Positions 22,431 through 33,953 of a stretch of 64,000 bases of DNA are shown in pieces. The stretch comes from Otatea glauca (taxonomy: Eukaryota > Streptophyta > Magnoliopsida > Poales > Poaceae): NCBI GenBank assembly GCA_036346275.1, contig CM070730.1, positions 9,052,309-9,116,308 on the forward strand, written 5' to 3'. The notes below the pieces were generated by a model. That model had not been told where the DNA came from. It saw only the letters and a list, made by a program, of their open reading frames with translations, and ran no database searches. Within the stretch, counting starts at the first letter, position 1, and every line of letters begins with the position of its first letter. Made by a program: the position numbers and the translations under genes.

Positions 22431-23788
22431 AATGACGCTCGCCTTTCTTTTGATTTGGCGCTGTTCGGTGAAGATAGCTTTCTCTTTGTTGATTTGATCC
22501 CCAGGTTTTGCTTCTGTGATGGTAATGTTGTGCTAGCATTTGGAGTCTGATCACGAATTTTGAAAATTGTCGTTGGTTGTCTAAATCGGTGGATAAATCA
22601 ATTGCCTTTGAATACAATTTAAATAAATTAAGGCACCATTAGAATGCATCTATTATGACAAGATAGCATCTTTGTTTATGTACCGAGCGGACACTTGACA
22701 ATAAAGCCACACTTTGACCATTCCTTGAGAGTACACAACGAGAATCACCAAAGATTTCCAACAATGATCCGTTGCCTCTAATGAGAGCCACACATGCGGT
22801 ACATCCTTCATCTATTGGCCCATGATATGATGGTCTCTCGAAACAAAATCCAAGCTTAAGTAAATAATAGATTTTCGAATCTTACATTTTCTACATACAA
22901 ATAATTGAGATATTACCTTCACACAAAAACAAGCGAGGATAGAAGCCTTGTCGGGTTGTTCGTTATAGTCCTTACCACTACACTCGATTAATTCCTCTCG
23001 TACTCTTTGTTCTCTCAAAGAACTCATCCATTCTGCAACAATTAAGTGGGAACATCAATTATATATTTCATATTTGGATGTGAGCAGGTGTAACTATGGA
23101 CAAAAATATAGAGTGCATCAATTAATTAGCGAGAAAATAACCTGAAAAATGCTCTTCCCATTGCATTAGGCGATTACTACGAAACTCGGATCATTGAGAA
23201 CTTCAAGATGAAAGTGTGCGCACAATATTGTGCTACAAAGAGTCTGAAAAGAAAATAAATAATTGGATGGTCATCATACACAACTATTGTAGTAAATGTT
23301 ACCTATTACAAAAAAAGGATGGATCAATGAATTCTTTTATACGTTCTCTAAATCGTTGCTTCTTTTATTTTTCATCAATTAGGAAGCCACAAGGCCCTTT
23401 GTGTGCTTCTTTTATTGGGCGCAAGGGAAAGACCCATCTCTGACTTTTAGGTACAGGATTTTCTCCTTTATTCGAATGCTACCCTTTTGTGCATAGTTTT
23501 AAATCTTGAACAAGTAAATGAACCATTGTCGCTTCTGTTCACATTAGGGTTATCTATGTTGATGCTTCCCATGTAAACACAACAACTTGGCGTACTAGAT
23601 TTATATATAGATTTATCTATTTATCACATAGAAATCTCCTCATCCTGTTTCCATTATATATTCAATTGAAGGGTTGCCTCTATATTCAATTATTCATGAT
23701 ATACATGTTCCTTCATCCTGTTTCCATGTATGTTACGATGCTTTTCATTACTTTCTCATATGTGCTTTTGTACTCGGCATTTGTTAAG
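22431..23788. other. CACTA internal region, no gene recognised
   Basis: Mostly AT-rich. Short open frames (for example 22812-23027 minus and 23216-23443 plus) do not resemble known proteins. Confidence 0.3.
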
Positions 23789-24141
23789 AGTTTAGGTTGC
23801 GTAACCTCGTCTCCCGCTCGAGAGTGCTTATTTATAAATATGTCGAATGACATATTTATAAGCAACGATCTCGAATTGTCCACGATTTTGGATAGTTCGA
23901 GGATATGTGGTTTGGGCAAGTTCTGAAGTGTTGTACAACTCACGAGTAGATTTCGTAGCGTCTCCTGGTGTTCTCTGGATACACACCCTCTTGACTGTTG
24001 TCGAGGCGTGTATCCGGAGAACAGTGAGATGATCTTCAAATTTTCTCCGAGTTGTACAACGGCTTAGAACTTGCCCGAACCACATATCCTCGAATGGGAT
24101 TAGGACCAAACCTATTTAGAGATTAGGAGTTATCGTCCGTA
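23789..24141 (+). repeat. Long-hairpin block, copy 2
   Basis: Homologue of 16426-16787, 7.36 kb away in direct orientation. The small stem is 23832-23844 with 23849-23861 (13 bp, loop gaat). The long foldback pairs 23896-23924 with 24066-24094 at one mismatch; inner arms gttctctggatacac and gtgtatccggagaac, and an inverted gttgtacaactc pair, extend it. Confidence 0.7.
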
Positions 24142-24339
24142 CGTATTTAGTTGGTCTACATACAGACTTGTCTTGAAGATCATTCATTCATCTGTTACTC
24201 TAGTGCAATATGCTAGAACAATGACATGCTATGAATTATCCATTGATCTGTTATTTTAGATGATTTATTGTGAAGTTCACATAATAGCTACGAATTGCTT
24301 TCTCTCATGTGAAATATATGTCCATGTTAGATAAGAAAA

Positions 24340-27290
24340 CTCAAAATGTCGCAATTAGAGAGCATCGGCTCATCGCTAAAAAGAGTAGAAGGTGCTCCTG
24401 AGGGGCCAAGCCAACTTCCAAGTGTCGAGCGGAGCCAGGTTCCAAATGTCGAGGGTCGAGTAAGGTGAGGAAGGCCCGAGGACCGAGCAAAGGGCCCACA
24501 GCAAACGCCGCAAATTCTCCACTTCAATGTGACGGGCGTTTGCAGGTCCTCCCAAGTATAAGGGCGATACCGCTCATTCCTCGCAATCTGGTGAGGAGAG
24601 AGTTCCCATAACGGTTAAGGATTGGAGAAAGGAGGTCGTCGAGCGGAAGAACCGGTGTGGGACGAGGTTAAGGAAAATGGATTATAGAAGAGGAGGATGA
24701 AAACAATGCCGGTGATGACGCCTTGAAGAGGATGGGTGTGGCTCGAGGCACCGTGGTCTACATGCACAAGTGAGTACGTCTTTGAAAGGCCGTGCACCAT
24801 TCGAGAGGTATCCGTTCGTGACTAACGATGTTTGGGAGGAGTTCACGAGGATCAAGAGTACGCCCGAGGCAGACGAGCTGAGACAGAGGAACGTTGCTAC
24901 CCAAAGGTGAACACGCACGCCGCACCACCTTGGTTCGGTGGCTCTGAAGGGAAGAAAGCGTAATGGGCACGACTAGCCGAGGAGTGCGCCAACTCCGGAC
25001 AGCGATGCCTTACTCGCACATATGTGAGGAGGGCGCGTGATCGGGTATTAGCGAGGACAAAGAAAACCGCGGACGGCAAGTGGTAGTACCAAACCCCACT
25101 ATCGCGCAAGTCGTCTCCGCCATCGTAAGATATCAAACTTACTACATTGCAGAGACCATTCCCTCGTATTTCAGATCTAATTCATACTCGCTTATTGCGG
25201 GAAGAGGTAAGCGGAGGAAAGAGCAGGAACCTTTCTTAGCCAAGGGTCAAATGACATCCTATCCATCGCGATCGGAAGCTCGACCATAAGGGCGGGTGCT
25301 TGCCGCAGGTCGGGGCATACTGAAGAAGTCCTACTTCCAATATCTTCGCCGAGTACGGATCAAGAACATGGGAGGCACGTGCGGAGCGCTCAAGGACACG
25401 CTTAGGGAGCGGTGAGGAGGAGATCTCGGAGGAGATGAGGAGGAGATGAGGTGCGGATGATGGCACGTGAGGAGGAGATGAGGTGGAGATGATGGCACGT
25501 GAGAAGCGCCTAAGGGCCGAGATGATGGCGATGATCTCCCAGTCGAGCCGATGCCCCGCCTCAGAGAGAAACTGTGCCCCACCAAGTAGTCTGCGGTTCC
25601 AAAATGATAAGTCCGGTCCCACCAAGGTAATAATTAATTTTGCCTTACTTAATGGTGCGAGGTAACTCTTCATATGTTTTCTCTCAAGTTGCGCACTTTT
25701 GCGGCGCCTACCAAGTGCCGACTCACCGACGGAAGACGGATTTCTGTTGAGGTCGACGCGGTGTTGCATTTCCATGCAAGGAGACCGACACGGTGCATGG
25801 TCACCTTTGGGGAAGGGCTACATGAGGTCCGGTGGACTCGCCCACGAAGCCTTCTTATCACATGTGCTCGAGTTCCCTAACGAAGACATCACCACTCTCG
25901 GGCCAGCGCGGATGTCGTTCATCAAGTGGCCCACGACAGACGTCGTACTGGTCAAGGTAAACATCCCTCACGTCTTCTGTACCATTCCAGTAGTATTGTA
26001 ACAAGTTACTTAATTATGCGCGTGCTTTGTAGGTTCCTACCGTACCTGCGCCTGCTCCCACGACCGTGACGAGCCCTACACAAAGTACAGAGCTGGTGTA
26101 TAAAAGGACTAGCACGACAACCACAGAACCACTGGAGGCCTCTGCTAAAAAGGCTAGGCTCACAAAGGCCACAGCGCCACCTCAGGTACATGAAAAGCCC
26201 ACTGCCCCGGTCTCGGAGACTCCTTCGGCCCAGAAAGGAGAGCGGCCTGAGACACGATGAAGCCTTATGATTTTAAGGCCTACGTACATGGAAAGCCCCT
26301 TCTGCCTCCCAGCAAATTGAACGCTCTAGGCATATGGACTCGACAGCTCCATGGATGGTACTTTGACAAAGCGAAAGATAGCGAGCGTGTCGACTTCAAT
26401 GTTAGATACGAAGGGACATTTCCACCGTGAGGAGGATGGGACATTCGATTAGTTTTGAGGATCTGTTCGTCTGCTGTACCAACCGGTAGCCATCGATATT
26501 TCTCTTAGACGATCTCGACGCCGTGAGTATCGCACCACGTTGTACGACCTTATGACTTCCATAGGATTTTGCATTACGCTTTTTAACATTCAATGCGAGT
26601 TGCGAGGCGATGAGGGCGTGGTCGTGACGAATCGACAACTAGTTGGGTTAAATCGACCACGAGCTTGTGTCGCGACGATGGCTAGGCTTCAACCGGAATG
26701 GGTTGCGGCTACATCAAGAGGGCATTGCAAGTCGAGTCGAAGAAGGACTTTATTCTATTCCGTACCACGAGGAGTAAGTACTACTTCACTGTTCAATTAC
26801 TTCACACACTGAAACCGTATGTGAACTTATTTTCTTGTTGCATACCATTTAATAAACAACCATTGGGTTCTACTCGTGCTCCTTCCGAGAGACAACAAAG
26901 TGTACACTTTTAATTCGGTTGATAAGAGACCGATGGCCTACGCGATCAAGCCTCCTTTGGGCGATAAGTGCACCACTCTTATCTAACATTTTACGTATTT
27001 AACTACATTCATTATTTTTTACTCAACGACATCTTTCCAATGTATATAGGGGTTTCAAGGAATACGTCGAGCGGGAGGGACACACGACGACAAAAGGGCT
27101 CCAAGTGGAGTATGTCCGCTTCAAGTTACAAGTTGCTATCATATATAAGATTTAGATTTTACGACATATTTTCTTTGTCTCTTAATTTATTTTCTTTCTT
27201 CACAGTGTCATCAGCAGTGGCGACGATCATTGTGGTTTGTATGTCATGCAACACATGGTGATCTTGATTGTCGGCTCGCACCGTTTCCAC
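24340..27290 (+). pseudogene. Second CACTA gene, broken (Ulp1-like C-terminus)
   Basis: A string of short frame-shifted coding pieces with CACTA second-gene character. 24600-25080 has VKDWRKEVVERKNRC, FERYPFVTNDVWEEFTRI and CLTRTYVRRARD, like the plant En/Spm-associated transposase region. 25875-26260 has EDITTLGPARMSFIKWP and a low-complexity linker, then KPYDFKAYVHGKPLLPP and LGIWTRQLHGWYF. The end (about 27060-27290) has YVEREGHTTTKGLQVEYVRF and DDHCGLYVMQHM, resembling the catalytic-Cys motif of C48/Ulp1 peptidases that are often part of plant CACTA proteins. Stops and frameshifts are frequent. Domain assignment rests on motif memory and is moderate. Confidence 0.5.
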
Positions 27291-27704
27291 GAGGTAGTAC
27301 ATGCATATACAATTAGTCTTTCACATGGGAATTTGAAAACTCAAATTAGAGCACTCGTTTCTATCTTGCGAATCGTTATCCCCGGAAGAGTGTAGACAAG
27401 ATTGCACTCAACAAGATACGAGACCACTTATGCGGTGGTCTGGATAGAATGCTTATCGGAGGACTGACGGTTTAGAGATCCCAAAAGCTCCTACTAGACG
27501 GATGTGAACAAATATTACATATCCGAATGCGATTGCATGTGTACTTATGGTTAAGCATGTTTACGTTCTATTTTGTTAACGAATGTGATATGTGTTTGTT
27601 GAAACAAGGTGTTCATGTTCGTTGAATGTGATATGTTGTCTATGATTTCTGTGTGAATGTGATATGTGCATATTGTGTGCAATATGTGCTGATTAGAATG
27701 TGAT

Positions 27705-28420
27705 AGCACACCACCCCTTCATCTCTGTCGGTTCTCACAAGAAAATGATAGAGATGTGACGGTCATCTCTATCGGTTCTTTGAAAGAAGCGATAGGGATA
27801 ATGAACTCATCTCTATCGGTTCTTTACAAGAAGTGATAGAGATGAGGATATTCATCTCTATCGGTTCTTTCAAAGAAGTGATAGAGATGAGTATATTATC
27901 TCTATCGGTTCTTTTTAAGAAGCGATAGAGATTATGAAGTCATCTCTATCGGTTCTTTAAAAGAAGCGATAGAGATGATGGTATTATCTCTATCGGTTCT
28001 TTGAAAGAAGCGATAGAGATGATATGGTCATCTCTATCGGTTCTTTAAAAGAAGCGATAGAGATGATGGTATTATCTCTATCGGTTCTTTGAAAGAAGCG
28101 ATAGAGATGATATAGTCATCTCTATCGGTTCTTTTAAGAACCGATAGAGATGATTATATCATCTCTATCGCTTCTTTCAAAGAACCGATAGAGATAAAAG
28201 AACCGATAGAGATGACTATATCATCTCTATCGCTTCTTTCAAAGAACCGATAGAGATAATACCATCATCTCTATCGCTTCTTTTAAAGAACCGATAGAGA
28301 TGACCATATCATCTCTATCGGGCAAGAACCGACTGTAATAATGCCCGCCTCATCTCTGTCTCATGACTTTGTGTCACCACCAGAACCGACTGTGATGACG
28401 AAAAAGAACCGATTGTGATG
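27705..28420. repeat. Right subterminal repeat array of the CACTA element
   Basis: Roughly twenty units of catctctatcggttcttt paired with aagaagcgatagagatga, switching strand at about 28140. The core matches the left array except catctct in place of catcact. Confidence 0.88.
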
Positions 28421-28441
28421 TATATTTGTGTAGTAGTGAAT

Positions 28442-28800
28442 CGAAAGTTTATGAACCGTTAGTTTTTGAAATTTTCCATTCTGAAATCTCCTAACTTAAT
28501 TTTGTTATTTGTAATTTCCTCTGTTGAAAATTTCCTTGTCGAAAGTTCTCGATTTGAATTTTTAGGAGTTAAAATTTCCTTTGTTGAAAGTTTCCTCATT
28601 CGAATTTTTTTTGAGTGATTTAAATTTTTCTAAAATGAAAATTTTTGAGTTGAAACTCTTTGATTTGAATTTTTTATTTAAAATTTTTTGATTTGAAAAT
28701 ATTGAGTTGATTTTTTAAAAAAGTTAAAACTTACTGTTTAAAATTTACGAAGTTAAAATTTTATAATTTAAAATTTTAGAGTTAGAGAGGAAGGAATGTA
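28442..28800. repeat. AT-rich inverted arm, left
   Basis: Many degenerate copies of gttgaaatttcc and ttgaatttt, ending agttagagaggaagg...gggaagggtgg. The sequence at about 30640-30895, reverse complemented, has the same motif series and ends tgttagaagagacggaaagggtgg, so the two look like arms of one element with the LINE between. Confidence 0.55.
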
Positions 28801-28859
28801 TGTGGGAAGGGTGGAGGTGCATTGAGAAGATGACGTAAGCCATCATAGGAGGGTGTCCT

Positions 28860-30600
28860 CTTATATTTTATTTATGGAGCATTATCTCGAACAAGCCAAA
28901 AATATGAAGCGATTAATTTGTGCATTTGAATAACTTTTTGGTCTTAAAATTAATTTCCACAAAAGTGAACTATTCTGTTTTGGAGCTGCCAAGGATTTCG
29001 AGACTCAATATACGCAGCTATTTGGTTGTGGATTGGGCTTTTTCCATTTCAATATCTTGGTATACCAATTCATTATAGAAAACTGAAAATCAGTGAGTGG
29101 AAATGGGTAGAAGAAAGATTTGAAAAACGATTAAGCAGTTGGAAGGGCAAGCATTTATCCGTTGGAGGTCGTCTAGTCCTTCTCAATTCCGTGCTTAGCA
29201 GCTTGCCCATGTTCATGTTATCCTTTTTTGAGATACCATGTGGTGTACTTAAACGGTTGGACTATTACAGATCTAGATTTTTCTGGCAAAGCAACAACCA
29301 TAAAAAAAATACAGGCTGGCTAAGTGGGATATATTATGTCGACCCAAGGATCAAGGGGGTATGGGCATTCAAGATCTTTGTATAAAAAATATCTGCTTAC
29401 TTAGCAGATGGCTTTTTAAATTGCTAAATGATGATGGTGTCTAGAAAACTCTCCTTAGAAGAAAGTATATAGGGAATAAAACTCTTTCTCATGCAGAAAG
29501 AAAGCCAGGTGACTCATTTTTGGGCTGGCCTAATGAAAGTCAAATATCAATTCTTTCGATCTGGGTCTTTTCATCTTCATGATGGAACCCAAATACAATT
29601 TTGGCAAGATGTATAGCTTGGGAACAACCCTCTCAGTGTACAATATCCTCGACTGTATAATATTCTTCGGAAAAAATATGCCACTGTAACTGAAGTAATG
29701 TCCATTGTTCCACTCAATATGTCCTTTCGTAGAGAAATTACGGGACATAATTTATTTGCCTGGCAAGAGCTTGTTGCAAAGGTTGCTGCTTTACGCTTAT
29801 CACTAGAACAGGATACTTTTCGATGGCATCTTCATCGGAATGGACAGTTTTTTGTTCAATCAATGTATATGCTCTTAATGCATCAAAATGTCCCAGTTAC
29901 AAGTAGACAATTATGAAAGCATAAGGTGCCTTTAAAAATAAAAAAAATTCTATGGTACTTACACCGTGGTGTGTTATTAACAAAAGATAATCTAGCTAAA
30001 AGAAATTGGAATTGTAGAAAAAAATATTATTTTTGTAACAATGAGAAAACTATACATCTCTTTTTTTACTACCATTTTGCACGTTTTGCATGGCGCGTTA
30101 TACAAGCAGCTTTTAATCTATCACATCCTTCTAGTATAACCAATATGTTTGAAAATTGGCTATTTGGGTTGAGAAAAGATTTGAGGGCTCACATTTTGGT
30201 TGGGGCTGCTGCTTTGTATTGATCGATTTGGTTATGTCACAATGATGTGATTTTTCAGAACAAAAAAAATTCTATTCCATTGCAGGTTATCTATATGTAC
30301 ACCAACGGGTTACGATCATGGTCAGTGTTACAGCATCAAGAAGCAAGGAAAGTGGTGTTATTGGCATGCAATTCGCTGAAGATTGTGCTTTGAGATCTCT
30401 TCACCTGCTATGGCTGGCGATTTAGTAATAGATTATGTATGGGTTAAAACTTCATGTTTTTGTTTATCATGGCTTGTTGAACTTTTATGATAGGAAGTTT
30501 TTGAACAACTTTTTTGCTGAAACTTTGTAATAAATGTTTAGCTATGTGCATCTTATGATGCAGAGGACGAGAGATATAATCTTCTATTATCTAAAAAAAA
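28860..30600 (+). mobile_element. 5'-truncated non-LTR retrotransposon (LINE), broken
   Basis: The plus strand encodes the C-terminal part of a plant LINE reverse transcriptase and its zinc-binding region: LKINFHKSELFCFG (about 28940), FPFQYLGIPIHYRKLKISEW, LSSWKGKHLSVGGRLVLLNS, SLPMFMLSFFEIP, then WKHKVPLKIKKILWYLHRG-like and HLFFYYHFARFAWRV (zf-RVT type) up to about 30440. Frameshifts and stops interrupt it. A 3' untranslated stretch ends in an A8 tract at 30593-30600. The endonuclease and most of the RT are missing, typical of truncated insertion. No clear target duplication was found. Confidence 0.85.
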
Positions 30601-30639
30601 GGATAACCTCAAGGGTACTGCTCCCATCTCCCCCTCCTT

Positions 30640-30895
30640 CCCCCTTCCCATGCATCCACCCTTTCCGTCTCTTCTAACACAAAAAATCAAATTTATATTA
30701 AAAAATTCAACTCGAAAAACTTCATAATCAGGAAATTTCAAATCGTGAAATTTCTACTAAGCAAAGCTCAAATTGGAAAACTTTAACTTAGAAAAACTGA
30801 ACATATGAAAAAAGATAACTCAGAAAATTTTAAATTCTGGAAATTTCAATCGGAAATTTTCAAATGGTAGAAATTTCAACACATGAAATTACAAA
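30640..30895. repeat. AT-rich inverted arm, right
   Basis: Reverse-complement counterpart of 28442-28800 (ggaaatttca and aaattcaactcgaaaa motifs). Divergence is substantial. Confidence 0.5.
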
Positions 30896-31539
30896 ATAGG
30901 AAAAAAATCATCAAGGCACACCACGTGTCGCAATTTGCGGGTGTCCATCCGTGCGAGGGAAGGACGCTGCGCTTTGTGTCTCTGACTCCAATGTCCTCGG
31001 TCCTCCCTACCACGTGTCGTCTTCTCCGCGTTGGTCCGTGAGTTAATTTATTTCTATGCGGACACCCCCACAAATAGCCTTTTCAAAATGGAATTACCGC
31101 TCTTCAGTGAAATAAATGGATATACGAAAACTCAAAAAGACACTCCAACGGCAAGAACAAAACAACTTCACAAGCTGCAAAACTTTCACTGTGCAACAGG
31201 GCGTACAAAACAAAGGCCATCCCCTTAATTATTCTTTACATTATTACATCAAACAGCTGACATAAAAACATCGTTCGGATGTTTTGTTTCTTACAAACAT
31301 CTAAATTTTAGACTTTTAGATCAAAATATCAAATCATCCATCAAAACACAATCTCAACTCCATTCACGGCTTATGGATCTCACCGCAGATCCAATGCTTC
31401 AAAATTTGGATGTTTTTTTGTTAAAAAAATATCCCGGTGATGTTTATCAAAACCCTAAAAGATTAGATATTTCTGTATTCTGCAGCAAATATGCATTTTT
31501 CCGCCGATCTAGAGGGAGACACTTCTGATCCATTCCAGC
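30896..31539. other. Intergenic and 3' flank of the GSTU relic
   Basis: No gene. Position 31240-31263 repeats the downstream motif seen after GSTU-2. It is interrupted by an AT-rich segment of about 190 bp beginning ttcggatgtttt and ending gatgtttatc, probably a small MITE. Confidence 0.4.
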
Positions 31540-32262
31540 TTAGTTGTTTGAAGCCGCAGCGGCAGCGGCAGCGGCAGCCTTCGCCAGCCTCAGCTTGGCG
31601 TGCTCGACCACCCTGTCGACGTCTGGCAGGACCACCTTGGCGGAGTGGAGCTCTCTGAAGCGCTCCATCCACGCGGCCAGGAGCGGGATCTTGGCGGCGT
31701 CAAGGAACTTGGCACCAGAAATCACCACGGTTGCCTTCAGCCACGAGATGAGATTCCCCAGCGCGACGTCCACGAACCCGACGCTGTCCCCGCCGAAGAA
31801 GCCCTTCCCCTTGGAGCACACCTTCAGGGCTCCCTCCAGGGCCTCCACCGCGGCCAACGTCTGCTTCATCCCCTCGGCCTTCTCCTCGTCCGTCTTGGCC
31901 CTGAGCGACTGCGCCCACTGGGCCACGAGCTGCACACGCGCACGTTGATCACATCAGTGCTAAGTTAAATCCGCTTCTGAATATTGCTCGAACTGCCTTG
32001 ATGCAAATACACAGCATGACACTACAATTATGCAAGTGAAAGACAATATCTTGTCGTCAATGTAGGCGGCCCAGAACCGAGCAATGGCGCGTTCATATGG
32101 GTCGGTGGGGAGGATTGATGGGCCGATGCCGGCGAACGCCTCGTCAATGTACTGCACGATGACGAGCGACTCACAAATGGGCTTGCCGTTGTGGATGAGC
32201 ACGGGCACCTTCTTGTGCACGGGGTTGGAGTTGAGGAGGAGCTCGCTCTTGTTGCCGAGGTA
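31540..32262 (-). pseudogene. GSTU relic truncated by a Copia junction
   Basis: Exon 2 (31540-31929) is intact: LVAQWAQSLRAKTDEEK, GFFGGDSVGFVDVALG, LLAAWMERFRE, with an alanine-rich tail. Exon 1 survives only from LGNKSELLLNSNPVHKK through CESLVIV to FWAAYIDDK (32050-32262). About 39 N-terminal residues, including the start and active-site Ser, are missing, and the frame breaks into Copia gag at about 32262. The splice donor is also lost: the two bases after AAG (32049-32048) read AT where paralogues have GT. Its old upstream region survives beyond the Copia piece at 33954-34135. The ATG, one splice site and the catalytic residue are gone, so it cannot make a functional GST. Confidence 0.88.
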
Positions 32263-33477
32263 CCACTGACGTGCGGTTGCATGCCGCTATAGCCGCCGGG
32301 TACATGCGACTGCATGCCGCTGCGTCCTCCAGACGGAGGTGGCTGCATGTCGCTGAAGCCCCCCGCGACGAGCGCCTGGTGCTACGGGGCCTGCCCGTGA
32401 GGCTATGGAGCAGGGCGCGGCCCAAGGAGACCAGTAGCCTGGTGAGTAGCAGACGGGCCAGACCACAATTGAATGGATCCGGTCCACGGGTTGTACATCG
32501 TGGGTCAGCTCGGACGGCCGCTCGACCCGCCAGAGGAGTTTGCGGCGTTGAACGAGTTGCTACCACCAGAGGCATTGCCGCTATTGGCGGACTCACCGCG
32601 ACGACCGTGATGATGGTTTTTGTTGTTGCCGCGCGATCCTCCCGAGTTGTGGCTACCGGAATGGGCCATGGAACTGCCAGACGCCTGCCCGTAGGCGCCA
32701 CGGTTAGCAGAGCCACTAGAGGAGTTGGTAGACGTGTCGGCAAGGAAGGCAGATGAAGAAGATGCAGACGACTTTGTTAGCCATGGTAAGCTCCTCCAAA
32801 AGCAAATCGGAACGAACCTCTATAAACGACAGAAAGGGCTTTTGTCGCTTGAGGAGCGCCGTCATGTAGGAGAACTTGTCGTTGAGGCCGCGAAGGACGT
32901 TGAGGACGAGGGTCCGATCAGGTACAAGCTCGCCAAGATCGCCGAGGGCGTCCGCCATGCCCTTCAGTTGGCGACAATAGTCCGTAATGGACAAGTCTCC
33001 TTGGATGAAGTTTCGGAACTTGGCGTCGAGGTAGAGCGCACGAGTTTCCTTGTTGCCAAGGAATTGTTGCTCAAGACCGAGCCAGACAGAGCGTGCTATA
33101 GCCGCGCAGTGCATGACGAGCTCCTGGAGGTCCAACGAAATCGTGCCGTCGAGCCACGACTTGACCGTGCAGTCAAGCTGTGACCACGTGTCGTCGTCTG
33201 GATCACCGTCGTCGGAGAGAATGTGATCATCGAGGGCATACTTGCCAAGTGTGTTGAGGATGAGGTTCGACCACTTGCTGTAGTTGGAAGAGTCGACGTC
33301 AAGGATGACGGGCACCAGGGTCTTGATTGAGTGCACAGCAACAACCTGGATGTGGAGGCCACTGCGCGCGTTGGCGACGGCAAGAGCGCGCATGTCCGTA
33401 GCGCGTTGTGCATCCAGGCGGGCGCGCTCGATCTCGACGGCCTTGCGCTTCAGGCGTGCTTCGTCCTCAGGAGCCAT
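32263..33477 (-). pseudogene. Copia gag, frameshifted and 3'-truncated
   Basis: Starts MAPEDEARLKRKAVEIER at 33477. The body has the usual Copia gag features: NYSKWSNLILNTLGKYAL, DCTVKSWLDGTISLDLQELV, LDAKFRNFIQGDLSITDYC, LKGMADALGDLG, VLRGLNDKF. The frame shifts near 32770 after LTMANK, and the Ser-, Asn- and Gly-rich linker continues in another frame to MQPHVSG at the junction. Known role of the family: capsid-like particle assembly and RNA packaging. The zinc knuckle is not reached. Confidence 0.85.
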
Positions 33478-33616
33478 GGCGAGATGTGGTGGATAACCGG
33501 CGAGCACAGGCGGGCGCGTGGTAAGGAGAAACCAACAACGGCAGCCGCGGTGGTTGGCGACGGCTAGGGTTTGCAGAAGCAGAGAGGCCGCAAAAGCGAA
33601 CCGTCTCATGATACCA

Positions 33617-33953
33617 TGAAAGCGTGAAAGAATTGGATACTCACACAATGAATGATTTTCATTAGCAAGGATTGGTACATATATAGATTACACGGGAGAA
33701 GCAACAATCATGGAGTGATATGCATGGCAATCGATAATTATGGAGCGACATGCATGGAAAGTGATCGGCATGCATGGCAAGCGATAATCATGGAGTGACA
33801 TGCATGGCAAGCGATAATCATGGAGCGATATGCATGGCAAGCGATCGGCATGAATTGAATGCTCCTGTGGTTGCTCCTGTGTAGCGCATCATGCACGAAG
33901 GGAATGAGGTGCTTGTGTGCCTGTCAACACCTATCAACAAATATATGCTAACA
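33617..33953 (-). repeat. Copia 5' LTR with internal tandem repeat
   Basis: 337 bp on the minus strand, starting TGTTAGCATATAT and ending CTTTCA. It is followed at once by TGGTATCATGAGAC, a variant of the initiator-tRNA primer-binding site. Positions 33700-33855 hold about four copies of a roughly 31-bp unit with catgcatggcaagcgata. Confidence 0.8.

Larger units (their letters stand above)
15435..28438 (+). mobile_element. Complete 13-kb CACTA (En/Spm) element, coding capacity decayed
   Basis: The left end reads CACTACTACAGAA and the right end, reverse complemented, CACTACTACACAAA. Both are flanked by the 3-bp duplication AAT (15432-15434 and 28439-28441), as expected for CACTA transposons. 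Dense subterminal repeats built on the core atcggttctt lie just inside both ends. The interior holds a TNP2-type transposase pseudogene, a third repeat array, a GC-rich tract, a duplicated hairpin block and a second decayed gene. All coding parts have stops and frameshifts, so the element cannot mobilise itself, although its ends look usable in trans. Confidence 0.9.
32263..33953 (-). mobile_element. Truncated Copia retrotransposon (5' LTR plus gag)
   Basis: Read on the minus strand the element starts with an LTR at 33953, then a primer-binding-like site, then gag, and stops abruptly at the GSTU exon at 32262. Protease, integrase, RT, RNase H and the 3' LTR are absent. The simplest account is insertion just upstream of the GSTU gene followed by a deletion that removed the rest of the element together with the GSTU 5' end. 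Confidence 0.82.

Noticed and set aside
21928..22617. 229-codon Gly/Arg-rich frame and opposing Pro-rich frames
   Set aside because: Products of the C-rich low-complexity tract; multiple overlapping open frames on both strands.
27705..28420. Regular short palindromic repeats resembling a CRISPR array
   Set aside because: The host is a plant, and the units are the right subterminal repeats of a CACTA element with matching terminal CACTA ends and target duplication. The central array at 20755-21915 is rejected as CRISPR for the same reason.
32171..32743. 190-codon minus-strand frame and opposite-strand frames across the Copia piece
   Set aside because: Shadow frames of gag; the coding frame changes here by a frameshift and the protein similarity belongs to the Ser/Asn/Gly-rich gag linker.
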